From Mesorhizobium qingshengii (GTDB taxonomy: Bacteria; Pseudomonadota; Alphaproteobacteria; Rhizobiales; Rhizobiaceae), in the NCBI RefSeq assembly GCF_027563465.1, contig NZ_JAPFQA010000009.1, forward strand, positions 62,001 to 126,000: 64,000 nt of DNA. Reading direction: 5' to 3'. Position 1 is the stretch's first letter. Every line of letters starts with the position of its first letter. Below, one piece after another: positions 36,304-43,061 of the stretch. The notes beneath the pieces are model-generated. The model made no database searches and was not told where the DNA came from. It worked only from the letters and a program-made list of their open reading frames with translations. The position numbers were made by a program, and so were the translations under genes.

Positions 36304-36373
36304 AATCTCGTAGTGCAATAGGAATTGCAAACGAGGCCTCTGCTGTCCCTGCATCAGCTTCTAGGTGCATGCC

Positions 36374-36880
36374 TTAATCAAACATCGCCGGGTCCGCGAC
36401 AATCGGAACTGCGCCGATCAGCTCGAGACAGTACGGCACGGCGGGGAAAACAGCATTCAGGCACACGTCGATAGATGCCGGCTTGCCGGGCAGATTTATA
36501 ATCAGCGAACGGCCGCGCACTCCAGCGGTCTGACGTGAAAGGATTGCGGTGCGGACCTGGCGCAGGCTGGCCTGCCGCATGAGTTCGCCAAAGCCGGGAA
36601 GCTCCTTGGTGATAACCTGCTGCATGGCCTCTGGGGTAAGGTCTCTCGGAGATGGACCGGTCCCTCCAGTCGTCAGGATCAGATCAACGCCGCATTGGTC
36701 GCAAAGCTCGATGAGCACATCCCGGACACTTTCCACGCCGTCAGGGACTATGCGACGGATGAAGACGCACGGCGATGCTACGACACGACGAAGCCAACGC
36801 TCGATTGCTGGACCGCCAAGGTCCTCGTAGTCGCCGCGGCTTGCACGGTCCGAGACCGTCACGATTGCAATCTGGGTCAT
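36374..36880 (-). CDS. mogA: Molybdopterin adenylyltransferase
   Basis: A 168-residue MogA/MoaB-fold protein. It adenylates molybdopterin before MoeA inserts molybdate. Motifs: IAIVTVSDRASRGDYEDLGG at the N-terminus, LILTTGGTGPSPRDLTPEA near residue 70 (the MPT-binding GGTG), and LIINLPGKPASIDVCLNAVF near 125. The frame extends 64 codons upstream, but family similarity starts at this ATG, which has CGGAAAAA before it. A second cofactor gene (moeA) is at the other end of the nitrate reductase cluster, so the two bracket it. MogA is favoured over MoaB because of the RD-TPEA motif and PGKP. Confidence 0.87.
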   Translation of the reverse strand: MTQIAIVTVSDRASRGDYEDLGGPAIERWLRRVVASPCVFIRRIVPDGVESVRDVLIELCDQCGVDLILTTGGTGPSPRDLTPEAMQQVITKELPGFGELMRQASLRQVRTAILSRQTAGVRGRSLIINLPGKPASIDVCLNAVFPAVPYCLELIGAVPIVADPAMFD

Positions 36881-37128
36881 TTTTTCCGTTCGAAATCCAT
36901 CTTCAGATCGAAGTGGCTGCTTGCCAGCCGGGCTTGCCATGGGCGTATCCATCGACGCGCGTGCTGGGCAGATCGAGGCACGAAAGGATGAAGCGGGCAG
37001 CCTTGGGATCCTCTCTCCCGTCGGATGCCGGAGGTGCCCGCCAGCTCTGTTCGGACCGCGATCGGCGATCACCTGAACCGGACCGGCAGGGGCAGCTGCA
37101 GTCCTCGCCGACCGTTGCGGCCGAGCAG

Positions 37129-37518
37129 CTATGGCCCGGTCTGCACCGGGGACAAACTGAGTTGCCGCATCGAAAATGCGCCTTCCTTCGCGGTGTTCGC
37201 GATGTCGTCGAACAGGAGTGCGACATCCAGGTAGACGCTACGGTCCCGTTCGGTAGCCCCCATTTCGTCAAGGTCCTGCAGGAAGAAAAGAATGGCTTCG
37301 ATGCGTTCGCGTTGGCTGCGGGCATTGGCAAGATGTTCGCGGGCGGTTCGTCGGATCTCCAGAGCTGCAAATCGCGCCAACATCTCGTCGAGCCTGGAGT
37401 GGCACTTACAATCCAGCTGGGCGTCCTTGATCAAGATTGCCAGCCGGCCGAAAACGGCCATGTCGGCAAATCGCCGGATGCCATCGTCAATGCCACTCGA
37501 TGGAACGTTCCATTTCAT
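37129..37518 (-). CDS. Unknown 129-residue protein beside nnrS
   Basis: I do not recognise this gene. It encodes a soluble, charged, mostly helical protein with no signal peptide or membrane segment (for example LDEMLARFAALEIRRTAREH, SQRERIEAILFFLQDLDEM). Evidence that it is real: AGGAG stands 11-12 bases before the ATG, the composition is protein-like compared with the other frames, and it lies between mogA and the divergent nnrS gene. Three Cys/Ser-rich alternatives in overlapping frames look random. It may share the NnrR-like dyad with nnrS and could be a regulatory or assembly factor of nitrate or NO metabolism. Confidence 0.5.
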   Translation of the reverse strand: MKWNVPSSGIDDGIRRFADMAVFGRLAILIKDAQLDCKCHSRLDEMLARFAALEIRRTAREHLANARSQRERIEAILFFLQDLDEMGATERDRSVYLDVALLFDDIANTAKEGAFSMRQLSLSPVQTGP

Positions 37519-37832
37519 ATCTTGTTCGCTCCTGTTGCAAGGTCAATCACAACCTTGCTGGCGTCCGATCGAACCGTTGGCGCGGCGCGAGGGGAAACGT
37601 TTCGCGGCCGATCGCACAACGGACGGAGCGGTGCCTTCTTATCCACCGATCCGGTCTCGAAAACTGGTTTGATTATAGTCACCCGTTTTGAAACCTGTTT
37701 GCGTTTGAGCAAATACGGGGATCGATCACCGGCGGTATTGCCTTCGGGTCGGCTTTTTTCGACCACCGACCTTGCGAACGGCGAAGCAGAACGAGGATCT
37801 CGCATCGGCCATCGCCGTGGAGGAATTGTTGC
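37519..37832. other. Divergent promoter region before nnrS
   Basis: The gap carries the NnrR-like dyad described separately. The nnrS ribosome site is the weak GGAGGAATTGTTGC (37819-37832). No gene or further repeat is supported here. Confidence 0.55.
37699..37712. promoter_or_regulatory. NnrR/FNR-family dyad before nnrS
   Basis: TTGCGTTTGAGCAA matches the NnrR/Dnr consensus TTGCG-N4-CGCAA at 9 of 10 fixed positions, and with one more base on each side TTTGC/GCAAA is a perfect dyad. It is about 120 bases before nnrS and 180 bases before the divergent unknown gene. NO-responsive control of nnrS by NnrR is described in other alphaproteobacteria. Confidence 0.5.
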
Positions 37833-38990
37833 ATGGCTACTGACGGGAGCGCGCTCGCTGTCGATGCGAGGCGGATGCCGGCGCCGTTTCGGCCATTTTT
37901 TCTCATCGCCGGTCTGGACGCGATCGTAGGCGCGGCGGTCTGGCTGCCCTCGGCGTTCGGAATACAGGCCATCGGCCCAACCGGGATTTCTCCCGGCGAT
38001 TGGCATCGTGACGTGCTTCTGTTCGGGATGGTTCCAGCCATCCTGACTGGTTTTCTGTTGACGGCGCTGCCCCGATGGACAGGACGTCGTGCGGTGTCGC
38101 CCCTCACCACGCGTTTGCTGGTCGCTCTATGGCTGTGCAGCCGGGGCACTTTCCTGTTTCTGTCGCTTTCGGCCGGACTTGCCCTCTCGGCGCTGTTGGT
38201 CCTGACACTCCTCTTGATCGCGGCGGGACATGTGATAGCCAGCCGGGACCGTCGCAACCTGAAGATAGTGTTTCTGCTGCTTGTCTTTTGTGGCGGCAAC
38301 GTGCTCACGGCAGCGTCCTGCCAGGTAGAATTTGCACTGCGACTGGCCCTGGCTTCGATCATCGGCCTCCTCATGATCATTGGAGGACGGGTCGTGCCGG
38401 CTTTGACCATGGCTTATATCGAAAGCGCCGGCGGCCGGATCTTCATCGATCGCTCTGCTGTTTTGGAGTACGCGGCAGCCGTCGTGGCGGCATGCGCCCT
38501 TGGTTCGTGGGTTGTCGCGCCGCAGGCACAACTCACTGGCCTTGCCTGCGCCCTTGCCGCCTGCACTCAGGTGATGCGAGTCGCCCAGTGGAAAGGGTGG
38601 CGAATGGTGGCGTCGTCGTCAGTTCTCGCTCTTCATATCGGGTACGGCTGGATCACCGTCGGTTTCGGGCTTCTGGCGATCCACATTTTCGCGCCTGCAA
38701 GGCTGGGGCAGGCGGCTGCCGTTCATGCCTGGACGATCGGCGCCATCGGCACGATGGCTCTCGCCATCATGGCGAGCATGATCCGCAAGCACAGCCGCCG
38801 CGCCTTCGAGACCTCGGTTCCGGCGACAGGCGCCTTCGTGACGATGACAATTTGCTGCCTGTCGCGCCTCCTGGTCGAATTACTGCCCGTCTACGGCGCG
38901 GTTTTAACGGGTCTTTCAGGCACGTTGTGGGTTGTCGCCTACGGCCTGTTTCTCATGGCTTTCCGTCGAATGCTCTTACCGCAAATTTAA
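37833..38990 (+). CDS. nnrS: NnrS family heme-copper membrane protein
   Basis: A 385-residue polytopic membrane protein with about twelve hydrophobic segments. The NnrS opening motif RPFFLIAG occurs near residue 20, and conserved His/Arg clusters follow (GGRVVPAL near 185, HIGYGWITVGFGLL near 270, HAWTIGAIGTMALAIMASMI near 290). In Rhodobacter NnrS is a heme- and copper-containing protein under NnrR control that protects against nitrosative stress. No nir, nor or nos genes are in view, so its role here is likely defence against NO leaking from nitrate respiration. Confidence 0.9.
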   Translation: MATDGSALAVDARRMPAPFRPFFLIAGLDAIVGAAVWLPSAFGIQAIGPTGISPGDWHRDVLLFGMVPAILTGFLLTALPRWTGRRAVSPLTTRLLVALWLCSRGTFLFLSLSAGLALSALLVLTLLLIAAGHVIASRDRRNLKIVFLLLVFCGGNVLTAASCQVEFALRLALASIIGLLMIIGGRVVPALTMAYIESAGGRIFIDRSAVLEYAAAVVAACALGSWVVAPQAQLTGLACALAACTQVMRVAQWKGWRMVASSSVLALHIGYGWITVGFGLLAIHIFAPARLGQAAAVHAWTIGAIGTMALAIMASMIRKHSRRAFETSVPATGAFVTMTICCLSRLLVELLPVYGAVLTGLSGTLWVVAYGLFLMAFRRMLLPQI

Positions 38991-39134
38991 GGCAACGCCG
39001 GATTGCCGGAGCCAGAAAGGCAGGAGCCAGCCGGCATCGGTGGCTGGCAACCCACCTTGAAGAGGCATTCGTGCAAGGAAGGTCCTGTCCTCGAGATTCC
39101 CCTGAGAACAGGTCGCCATCTCATGTTCGGCGCT

Positions 39135-39311
39135 TCAGGCTTTCGGCTTGACTGAATTCTGGCGAGGTTTCTCGTCTAAATGCGTTTTGATCGGCGCGGG
39201 GCGTTGCCCGCGCAATCTATGACGCGATTCGAAAGAGGCGTACGCCAGCACGGCGAGGAAGGCAAAGACATCCAGCACCAAGACAGTGATCGTCGAGCTG
39301 TCCGTTGGCAC
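39135..39311 (-). CDS. Small single-span membrane protein, FNR-box controlled
   Basis: A 58-residue protein: a polar start, one membrane segment (about residues 8-25, TVLVLDVFAFLAVLAYAS), then a basic tail rich in Arg, Lys and Pro (SRHRLRGQRPAPIKTHLDEK). The positive-inside rule puts the tail in the cytoplasm. Start is GTG with AAGGAG at an ideal seven bases, and an FNR-type box TTGACCTGGATCAA lies about 55 bases upstream. Codon third positions are mostly G or C. I know no family. It lies downstream of, and in the same direction as, the Crp/Fnr regulator gene. Could be a small subunit or anchor made under low oxygen. Confidence 0.6.
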   Translation of the reverse strand: MPTDSSTITVLVLDVFAFLAVLAYASFESRHRLRGQRPAPIKTHLDEKPRQNSVKPKA

Positions 39312-39322
39312 ACCTGTTCTCC

Positions 39323-39338
39323 TTCCTCAACTGGTTGA
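39323..39338. repeat. Short dyad in the leader of the small membrane protein
   Basis: CCTCAAC-TG-GTTGAGG is a perfect 7-bp inverted repeat with a 2-base centre, lying between the FNR-type box and the ribosome site of the small membrane protein gene. It could be an operator or a leader RNA stem that hides the ribosome site. Confidence 0.4.
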
Positions 39339-39365
39339 GGTGATGGCAAGAGTGACGGACAGGCG

Positions 39366-39379
39366 TTGACCTGGATCAA
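39366..39379. promoter_or_regulatory. FNR/FixK-type box
   Basis: TTGACCTGGATCAA differs from the consensus TTGAT-N4-ATCAA at one position. Its centre is about 61 bases upstream of the GTG of the small membrane protein gene on the minus strand, so a start site at the usual 41.5-base distance leaves a leader of about 20 bases. Confidence 0.7.
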
Positions 39380-39411
39380 CCAAAGGCAGTGATTGCCGCG
39401 ACTTCGGTCAA

Positions 39412-40125
39412 TCAGACTACGAAGTCATCGGCGTCTGGCCCGTCGGTAACGGGATCGTACCCGCATTCGGCGGCCAGCCGAGGAGCGTCATGAATCAGGA
39501 CGATTTGGCCATGGACTTGAATGCCTGAGTTGCTCAGGCTGGACAATGCACGCGAAAAGGATTCACGAGTTATACCAAGTTCGGAGGCGATCAGCATCTT
39601 CTCAAACGGCAGGACTGCTTTGTCTGGAGTGCGCTGCCTCTGTGACAGGGCCAAGAGGTAACATCCGACACGCTGTATCGCGGTCCTCAGCTTGAGATTC
39701 TTGATCTGCCGAACCATGCGTCGGAACTGTTGTGCGAGGCTGCCGATCACGGCATGCGCCAGCAACGGATCTGCGTCGACGGCCGAGCGAAACGCTGCCG
39801 CATGAATCAACAGAAACCGCGAAGGCTCGGGCACCCTGGCCTGCATGAGATAAGGCGCACCGGTCAGCACAGCGGCAGGGATAATGAGATCCGGCGCCCG
39901 AACAGCCTCGATCAAGACTTCACCACCTTCGGCCGATCGTCCAAATAATTGCGCCGATCCCGCCAGCACGATCAGTTGGAAATTCGGCACGTCGCCTTGT
40001 TCGAACAAGACAGTGCCTGAGGACACGCTGTGCACCATTGCATTTTGCAGCAGGTCGGTCCGCCGGGACGCGGGTAGCCCCCGAAACACCGGGAGCGCTT
40101 CCGGTGCCAGTTCCTCATACGTCAT
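39412..40125 (-). CDS. Crp/Fnr family regulator
   Basis: A 237-residue regulator. Cyclic-nucleotide-fold domain at 15-130 (VLFEQGDVPNFQLIVLAGSA), long dimer helix near 130-155 and a winged helix ending in LGITRESFSRALSSLSNSG. The four FNR cysteines for an iron-sulfur cluster are absent, so it is not an oxygen-sensing FNR; it is more like NnrR/Dnr-type or other heme or ligand responders. The recognition helix RESFSR combines Arg and Glu as in CRP with the FNR-type Ser. An in-frame TTG lies four codons upstream; ATG with GGGGG is preferred. It diverges from narK, with two matching operators in the gap. Confidence 0.88.
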   Translation of the reverse strand: MTYEELAPEALPVFRGLPASRRTDLLQNAMVHSVSSGTVLFEQGDVPNFQLIVLAGSAQLFGRSAEGGEVLIEAVRAPDLIIPAAVLTGAPYLMQARVPEPSRFLLIHAAAFRSAVDADPLLAHAVIGSLAQQFRRMVRQIKNLKLRTAIQRVGCYLLALSQRQRTPDKAVLPFEKMLIASELGITRESFSRALSSLSNSGIQVHGQIVLIHDAPRLAAECGYDPVTDGPDADDFVV

Positions 40126-40183
40126 GTCCCCCAACAAAATTTATCTTCTCCGATTTGAGGCTTGCCGTCGTCTCCGCATGGTC

Positions 40184-40199
40184 CGTGACAAATGTCACG
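40184..40199. promoter_or_regulatory. CRP-type palindrome (GTGA-N6-TCAC)
   Basis: CGTGACA-AA-TGTCACG is a perfect 16-bp dyad with the CRP half-sites GTGA and TCAC separated by six bases. It lies closer to the Crp/Fnr gene start (about 60 bases) than to narK, and a few bases from the FNR-type box. It is a good candidate for binding of the regulator encoded next to it, including its own gene. Confidence 0.65.
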
Positions 40200-40206
40200 T
40201 CGCGCC

Positions 40207-40220
40207 TTGATTTGGATCAA
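40207..40220. promoter_or_regulatory. FNR/FixK box before narK
   Basis: TTGATTTGGATCAA is a perfect TTGAT-N4-ATCAA site. Its centre is about 94 bases before the narK start. It indicates low-oxygen activation of the narK-narGHJI run by an FNR/FixK-class protein, which may or may not be the neighbouring regulator. Confidence 0.85.
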
Positions 40221-40307
40221 TGCTGGATGACGGCGCCTTGGCCATCTTGGCCCGTGAGCGGGCGAGAGTCCGATCCTTGAGGCCAACTGTCGAAGGGGCA
40301 GCTGACA

Positions 40308-43037
40308 ATGAAAACGCCCGTGTATCCGAAGTCCGGTCAAATCCTGGGCGCCAGCACGGCAGCATTTACGGTCTGCTTCGCGGTCTGGACCATTTTCTCC
40401 ATCATCGGCATTCGCATCCGCCAGGAACTCGGCCTCAGCGAGACCCAGTTCGGCCTGCTCGTCGGCACGCCGATCCTGACGGGGTCTCTGCTCAGAGTCG
40501 CGCTTGGCATCTGGACCGACCGCTATGGCGGCCGGATGGTCTTCACGGCGAACATGCTCGCCGCCGCTGTCGCGACCTTTCTGCTGTCTTATGCCCACAC
40601 TTATCCGCAAATGCTGGTGGCTGCCCTCGGCGTCGGTATAGCCGGCGGCTCCTTTGCAGTTGGTGTTGCCTATGTGTCGCGCTGGTTCCCGCCGGAGAGG
40701 CAGGGTACGGCGCTTGGCATCTTTGGTGCCGGCAATGTCGGCGCCGCGGTCACCAAATTCCTCGCTCCCTTCGTGCTCGTCGCCTTCGGATGGCAAACCG
40801 TGGCGCAAGTCTGGGCAGCGGCCCTGGTCGTCATGGCCGTCATCTTCTGGCTTACGACGCAGGACGACCCCATTATCGTCGAGCGGCGGCGATCCGGGAT
40901 CAAGCCGAAAAGTGCGTGGCTCGAGCTCGAGCCCCTGAAGAATGTGCAGATCTGGCGCTTCGCGCTCTATTATTTCTTCGTTTTTGGCGCCTTCGTCGCG
41001 CTCGCGCTCTGGCTGCCGCAATATCTCATCAATGTCTACGGCCTCGACATCAAGACGGCCGGCATGATCGCAGCCTTCTTCTCGGTTCCGGCGAGCCTCT
41101 TTCGGGCCTATGGCGGACACCTGTCCGACAGCTTTGGCGCGCGGCGCGTGCTCTACTGGACCTTCTTGGTCTCGGTCGTGGCGACGTTCATTCTGGCCTA
41201 TCCGCCGACCGACTACGTGGTCCACGGCATCAATGGCACGATCTCCTTCCACCTAGAGATGAGCCTCGTCGGCTTCATCATCGCAATCTTTGTGCTCGGC
41301 TTCTTCATGGCCCTCGGCAAGGCCGCTGTCTACAAGCACATCCCTGTCTACTATCCCGACCATGTCGGTTCGGTCGGCGGACTCGTTGGCATGATCGGCG
41401 GCCTCGGCGGTTTCGTCCTGCCGATCCTGTTCGGCTTGCTGCTGGACCTGACCGGCCTCTGGACGAGCTGCTTCATGGCGCTCTTCGTGCTGGTTTCCGG
41501 CGCGCTGCTGTGGATGCATATGGCCATCCGCCAGATGGAACGCGGAGCCGTTGGCGAAGCCCTCGCCAAGCTCCCGCCCTTCCCCGAAATGCAGGACATG
41601 CCCGCGCCTGTGGCCAAAACCCGGACGGGCGGTGCACTTACCGACTGGCGTCCGGAGGATAGAACCTTCTGGGTTGAAACCGGCCGCCGCATCGCACAGC
41701 GCAACCTGTGGCTTTCGATCCCGGCGCTTCTCCTTTCGTTTGCAATCTGGCAGGTATGGTCCGTCGTCGTCGCCAAGCTTCCGCTCGTCGGCTTCACCTT
41801 CACCACCGACCAGCTCTTCTGGCTCGCGGCCCTGCCCGGAATCTCGGGCGCGACACTGCGTATTTTCTATTCGTTCATGGTGCCGATCTTTGGCGGCAGG
41901 CTCTGGACGACCCTCACGACCTGGTCGCTCCTCATCCCGGCGGTCGGGATCGGCTATGCGGTGCAGAATCCTGACACGCCCTATGTCGTGCTGTTGATGC
42001 TGGCGTTGCTTTGCGGCCTGGGCGGCGGCAACTTCGCCTCTTCCATGGCCAACATCTCGTTCTTCTTCCCGAAGGCGGAAAAGGGAAACGCCCTAGCGCT
42101 CAACGCTGGCCTTGGCAATCTCGGCGTCAGCGTTGTCCAGTTTGTGGTTCCGCTGGCGATCACGGCTGGGATCTTCGGTTGGTTCGGCGGCGATCCGGCC
42201 ATGGTCAAGGGACCGGCGGGCGAGGCGCCGTTATGGTTGCAGAATGCCGGGTTCGTATTCGTGCCGTTTATAGCGGTCTCTGCCTTTGCGACCTGGTTCG
42301 GCATGAACGACATCGCTTCGGCCAAGGCATCCTTCACCGAGCAGGCCGTGATCTTCCAGCGCCGGCACAACTGGATCATGTGCTGGCTCTACACCGGTAC
42401 CTTTGGCTCCTTCATCGGCTATTCGGCTGGTTTTCCGCTGCTCACGAAGATGCTGTTCCCGGACGTCAACGCGCTTCAGTTCGCCTTCCTCGGCCCGCTC
42501 GTGGGCGCCCTGTCTCGCTCGGGCAGCGGCTGGCTGGCTGATAAATACGGCGGTGCGCGTGTCACCTTCTGGGCCTTCGTCCTGATGATCGCGGGTGTTG
42601 CGAGTGTTTTGTGGTTCATCGGCATCAAGGATCAACCCGGTGCATTCCTTGGGTTCTTCGCCGCGTTCCTGCTGCTGTTCTTCGCCACCGGTGTCGGCAA
42701 CGCCTCCACCTTCCAGATGATCCCAGTGATCATGGCCAAGGAAATGGGCCGCTTGATGCCCGCGGCCGACGCGGAAACGCGTCGCAAGCAAGCGGAGAAG
42801 GAGTCCGCCGCCATCACCGGCTTCACCTCGGCTATTGCTGCCTTCGGCGCCTTCTTCATCCCGAAGAGCTATGGCACCTCGATCGCCTTGACGGGCGGGC
42901 CGGACGCCGCGCTCTGGGGTTTCTTGATCTTCTACGTGAGCTGCCTGGCTATCACCTGGGCCGTCTATACCCGTAAGGGCGGCCTTCTTCACGACATCGA
43001 GCGTGCCAAGCGCGGTGCGTCCGTCCATCCGGCGTAG
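40308..43037 (+). CDS. narK: Fused NarK1-NarK2 nitrate/nitrite transporter
   Basis: A double MFS transporter of 909 residues, about 24 membrane helices. Domain 1 (about 1-415) has the nitrate-signature-like GIFGAGNVGAAVT near residue 140 and RWFPPERQGTA; a hydrophilic linker (about 410-460) follows; domain 2 (about 460-905) has GGGNFASSMANISFFFPKAE and the second signature LNAGLGNLGVSVVQF near 600. The Paracoccus-type fusion joins a proton-coupled nitrate importer (NarK1) and a nitrate/nitrite exchanger (NarK2). It precedes narG by 24 bases and starts with an FNR box upstream. Both halves keep the signature glycines, so both look active. Confidence 0.93.
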   Translation: MKTPVYPKSGQILGASTAAFTVCFAVWTIFSIIGIRIRQELGLSETQFGLLVGTPILTGSLLRVALGIWTDRYGGRMVFTANMLAAAVATFLLSYAHTYPQMLVAALGVGIAGGSFAVGVAYVSRWFPPERQGTALGIFGAGNVGAAVTKFLAPFVLVAFGWQTVAQVWAAALVVMAVIFWLTTQDDPIIVERRRSGIKPKSAWLELEPLKNVQIWRFALYYFFVFGAFVALALWLPQYLINVYGLDIKTAGMIAAFFSVPASLFRAYGGHLSDSFGARRVLYWTFLVSVVATFILAYPPTDYVVHGINGTISFHLEMSLVGFIIAIFVLGFFMALGKAAVYKHIPVYYPDHVGSVGGLVGMIGGLGGFVLPILFGLLLDLTGLWTSCFMALFVLVSGALLWMHMAIRQMERGAVGEALAKLPPFPEMQDMPAPVAKTRTGGALTDWRPEDRTFWVETGRRIAQRNLWLSIPALLLSFAIWQVWSVVVAKLPLVGFTFTTDQLFWLAALPGISGATLRIFYSFMVPIFGGRLWTTLTTWSLLIPAVGIGYAVQNPDTPYVVLLMLALLCGLGGGNFASSMANISFFFPKAEKGNALALNAGLGNLGVSVVQFVVPLAITAGIFGWFGGDPAMVKGPAGEAPLWLQNAGFVFVPFIAVSAFATWFGMNDIASAKASFTEQAVIFQRRHNWIMCWLYTGTFGSFIGYSAGFPLLTKMLFPDVNALQFAFLGPLVGALSRSGSGWLADKYGGARVTFWAFVLMIAGVASVLWFIGIKDQPGAFLGFFAAFLLLFFATGVGNASTFQMIPVIMAKEMGRLMPAADAETRRKQAEKESAAITGFTSAIAAFGAFFIPKSYGTSIALTGGPDAALWGFLIFYVSCLAITWAVYTRKGGLLHDIERAKRGASVHPA

Positions 43038-43061
43038 CCGAATAATCAAGAGGCAAAAGCA

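Noticed and set aside
36903..37370. 155-residue minus-strand frame between mogA and nnrS
   Set aside because: Cys/Ser/Arg-rich random composition and overlap with the better-supported 129-residue gene, which has a ribosome site.
38991..39134. Rho-independent terminator after nnrS
   Set aside because: CCAGCC/GGCTGG can pair, but there is no T run on either strand, so I did not list it.
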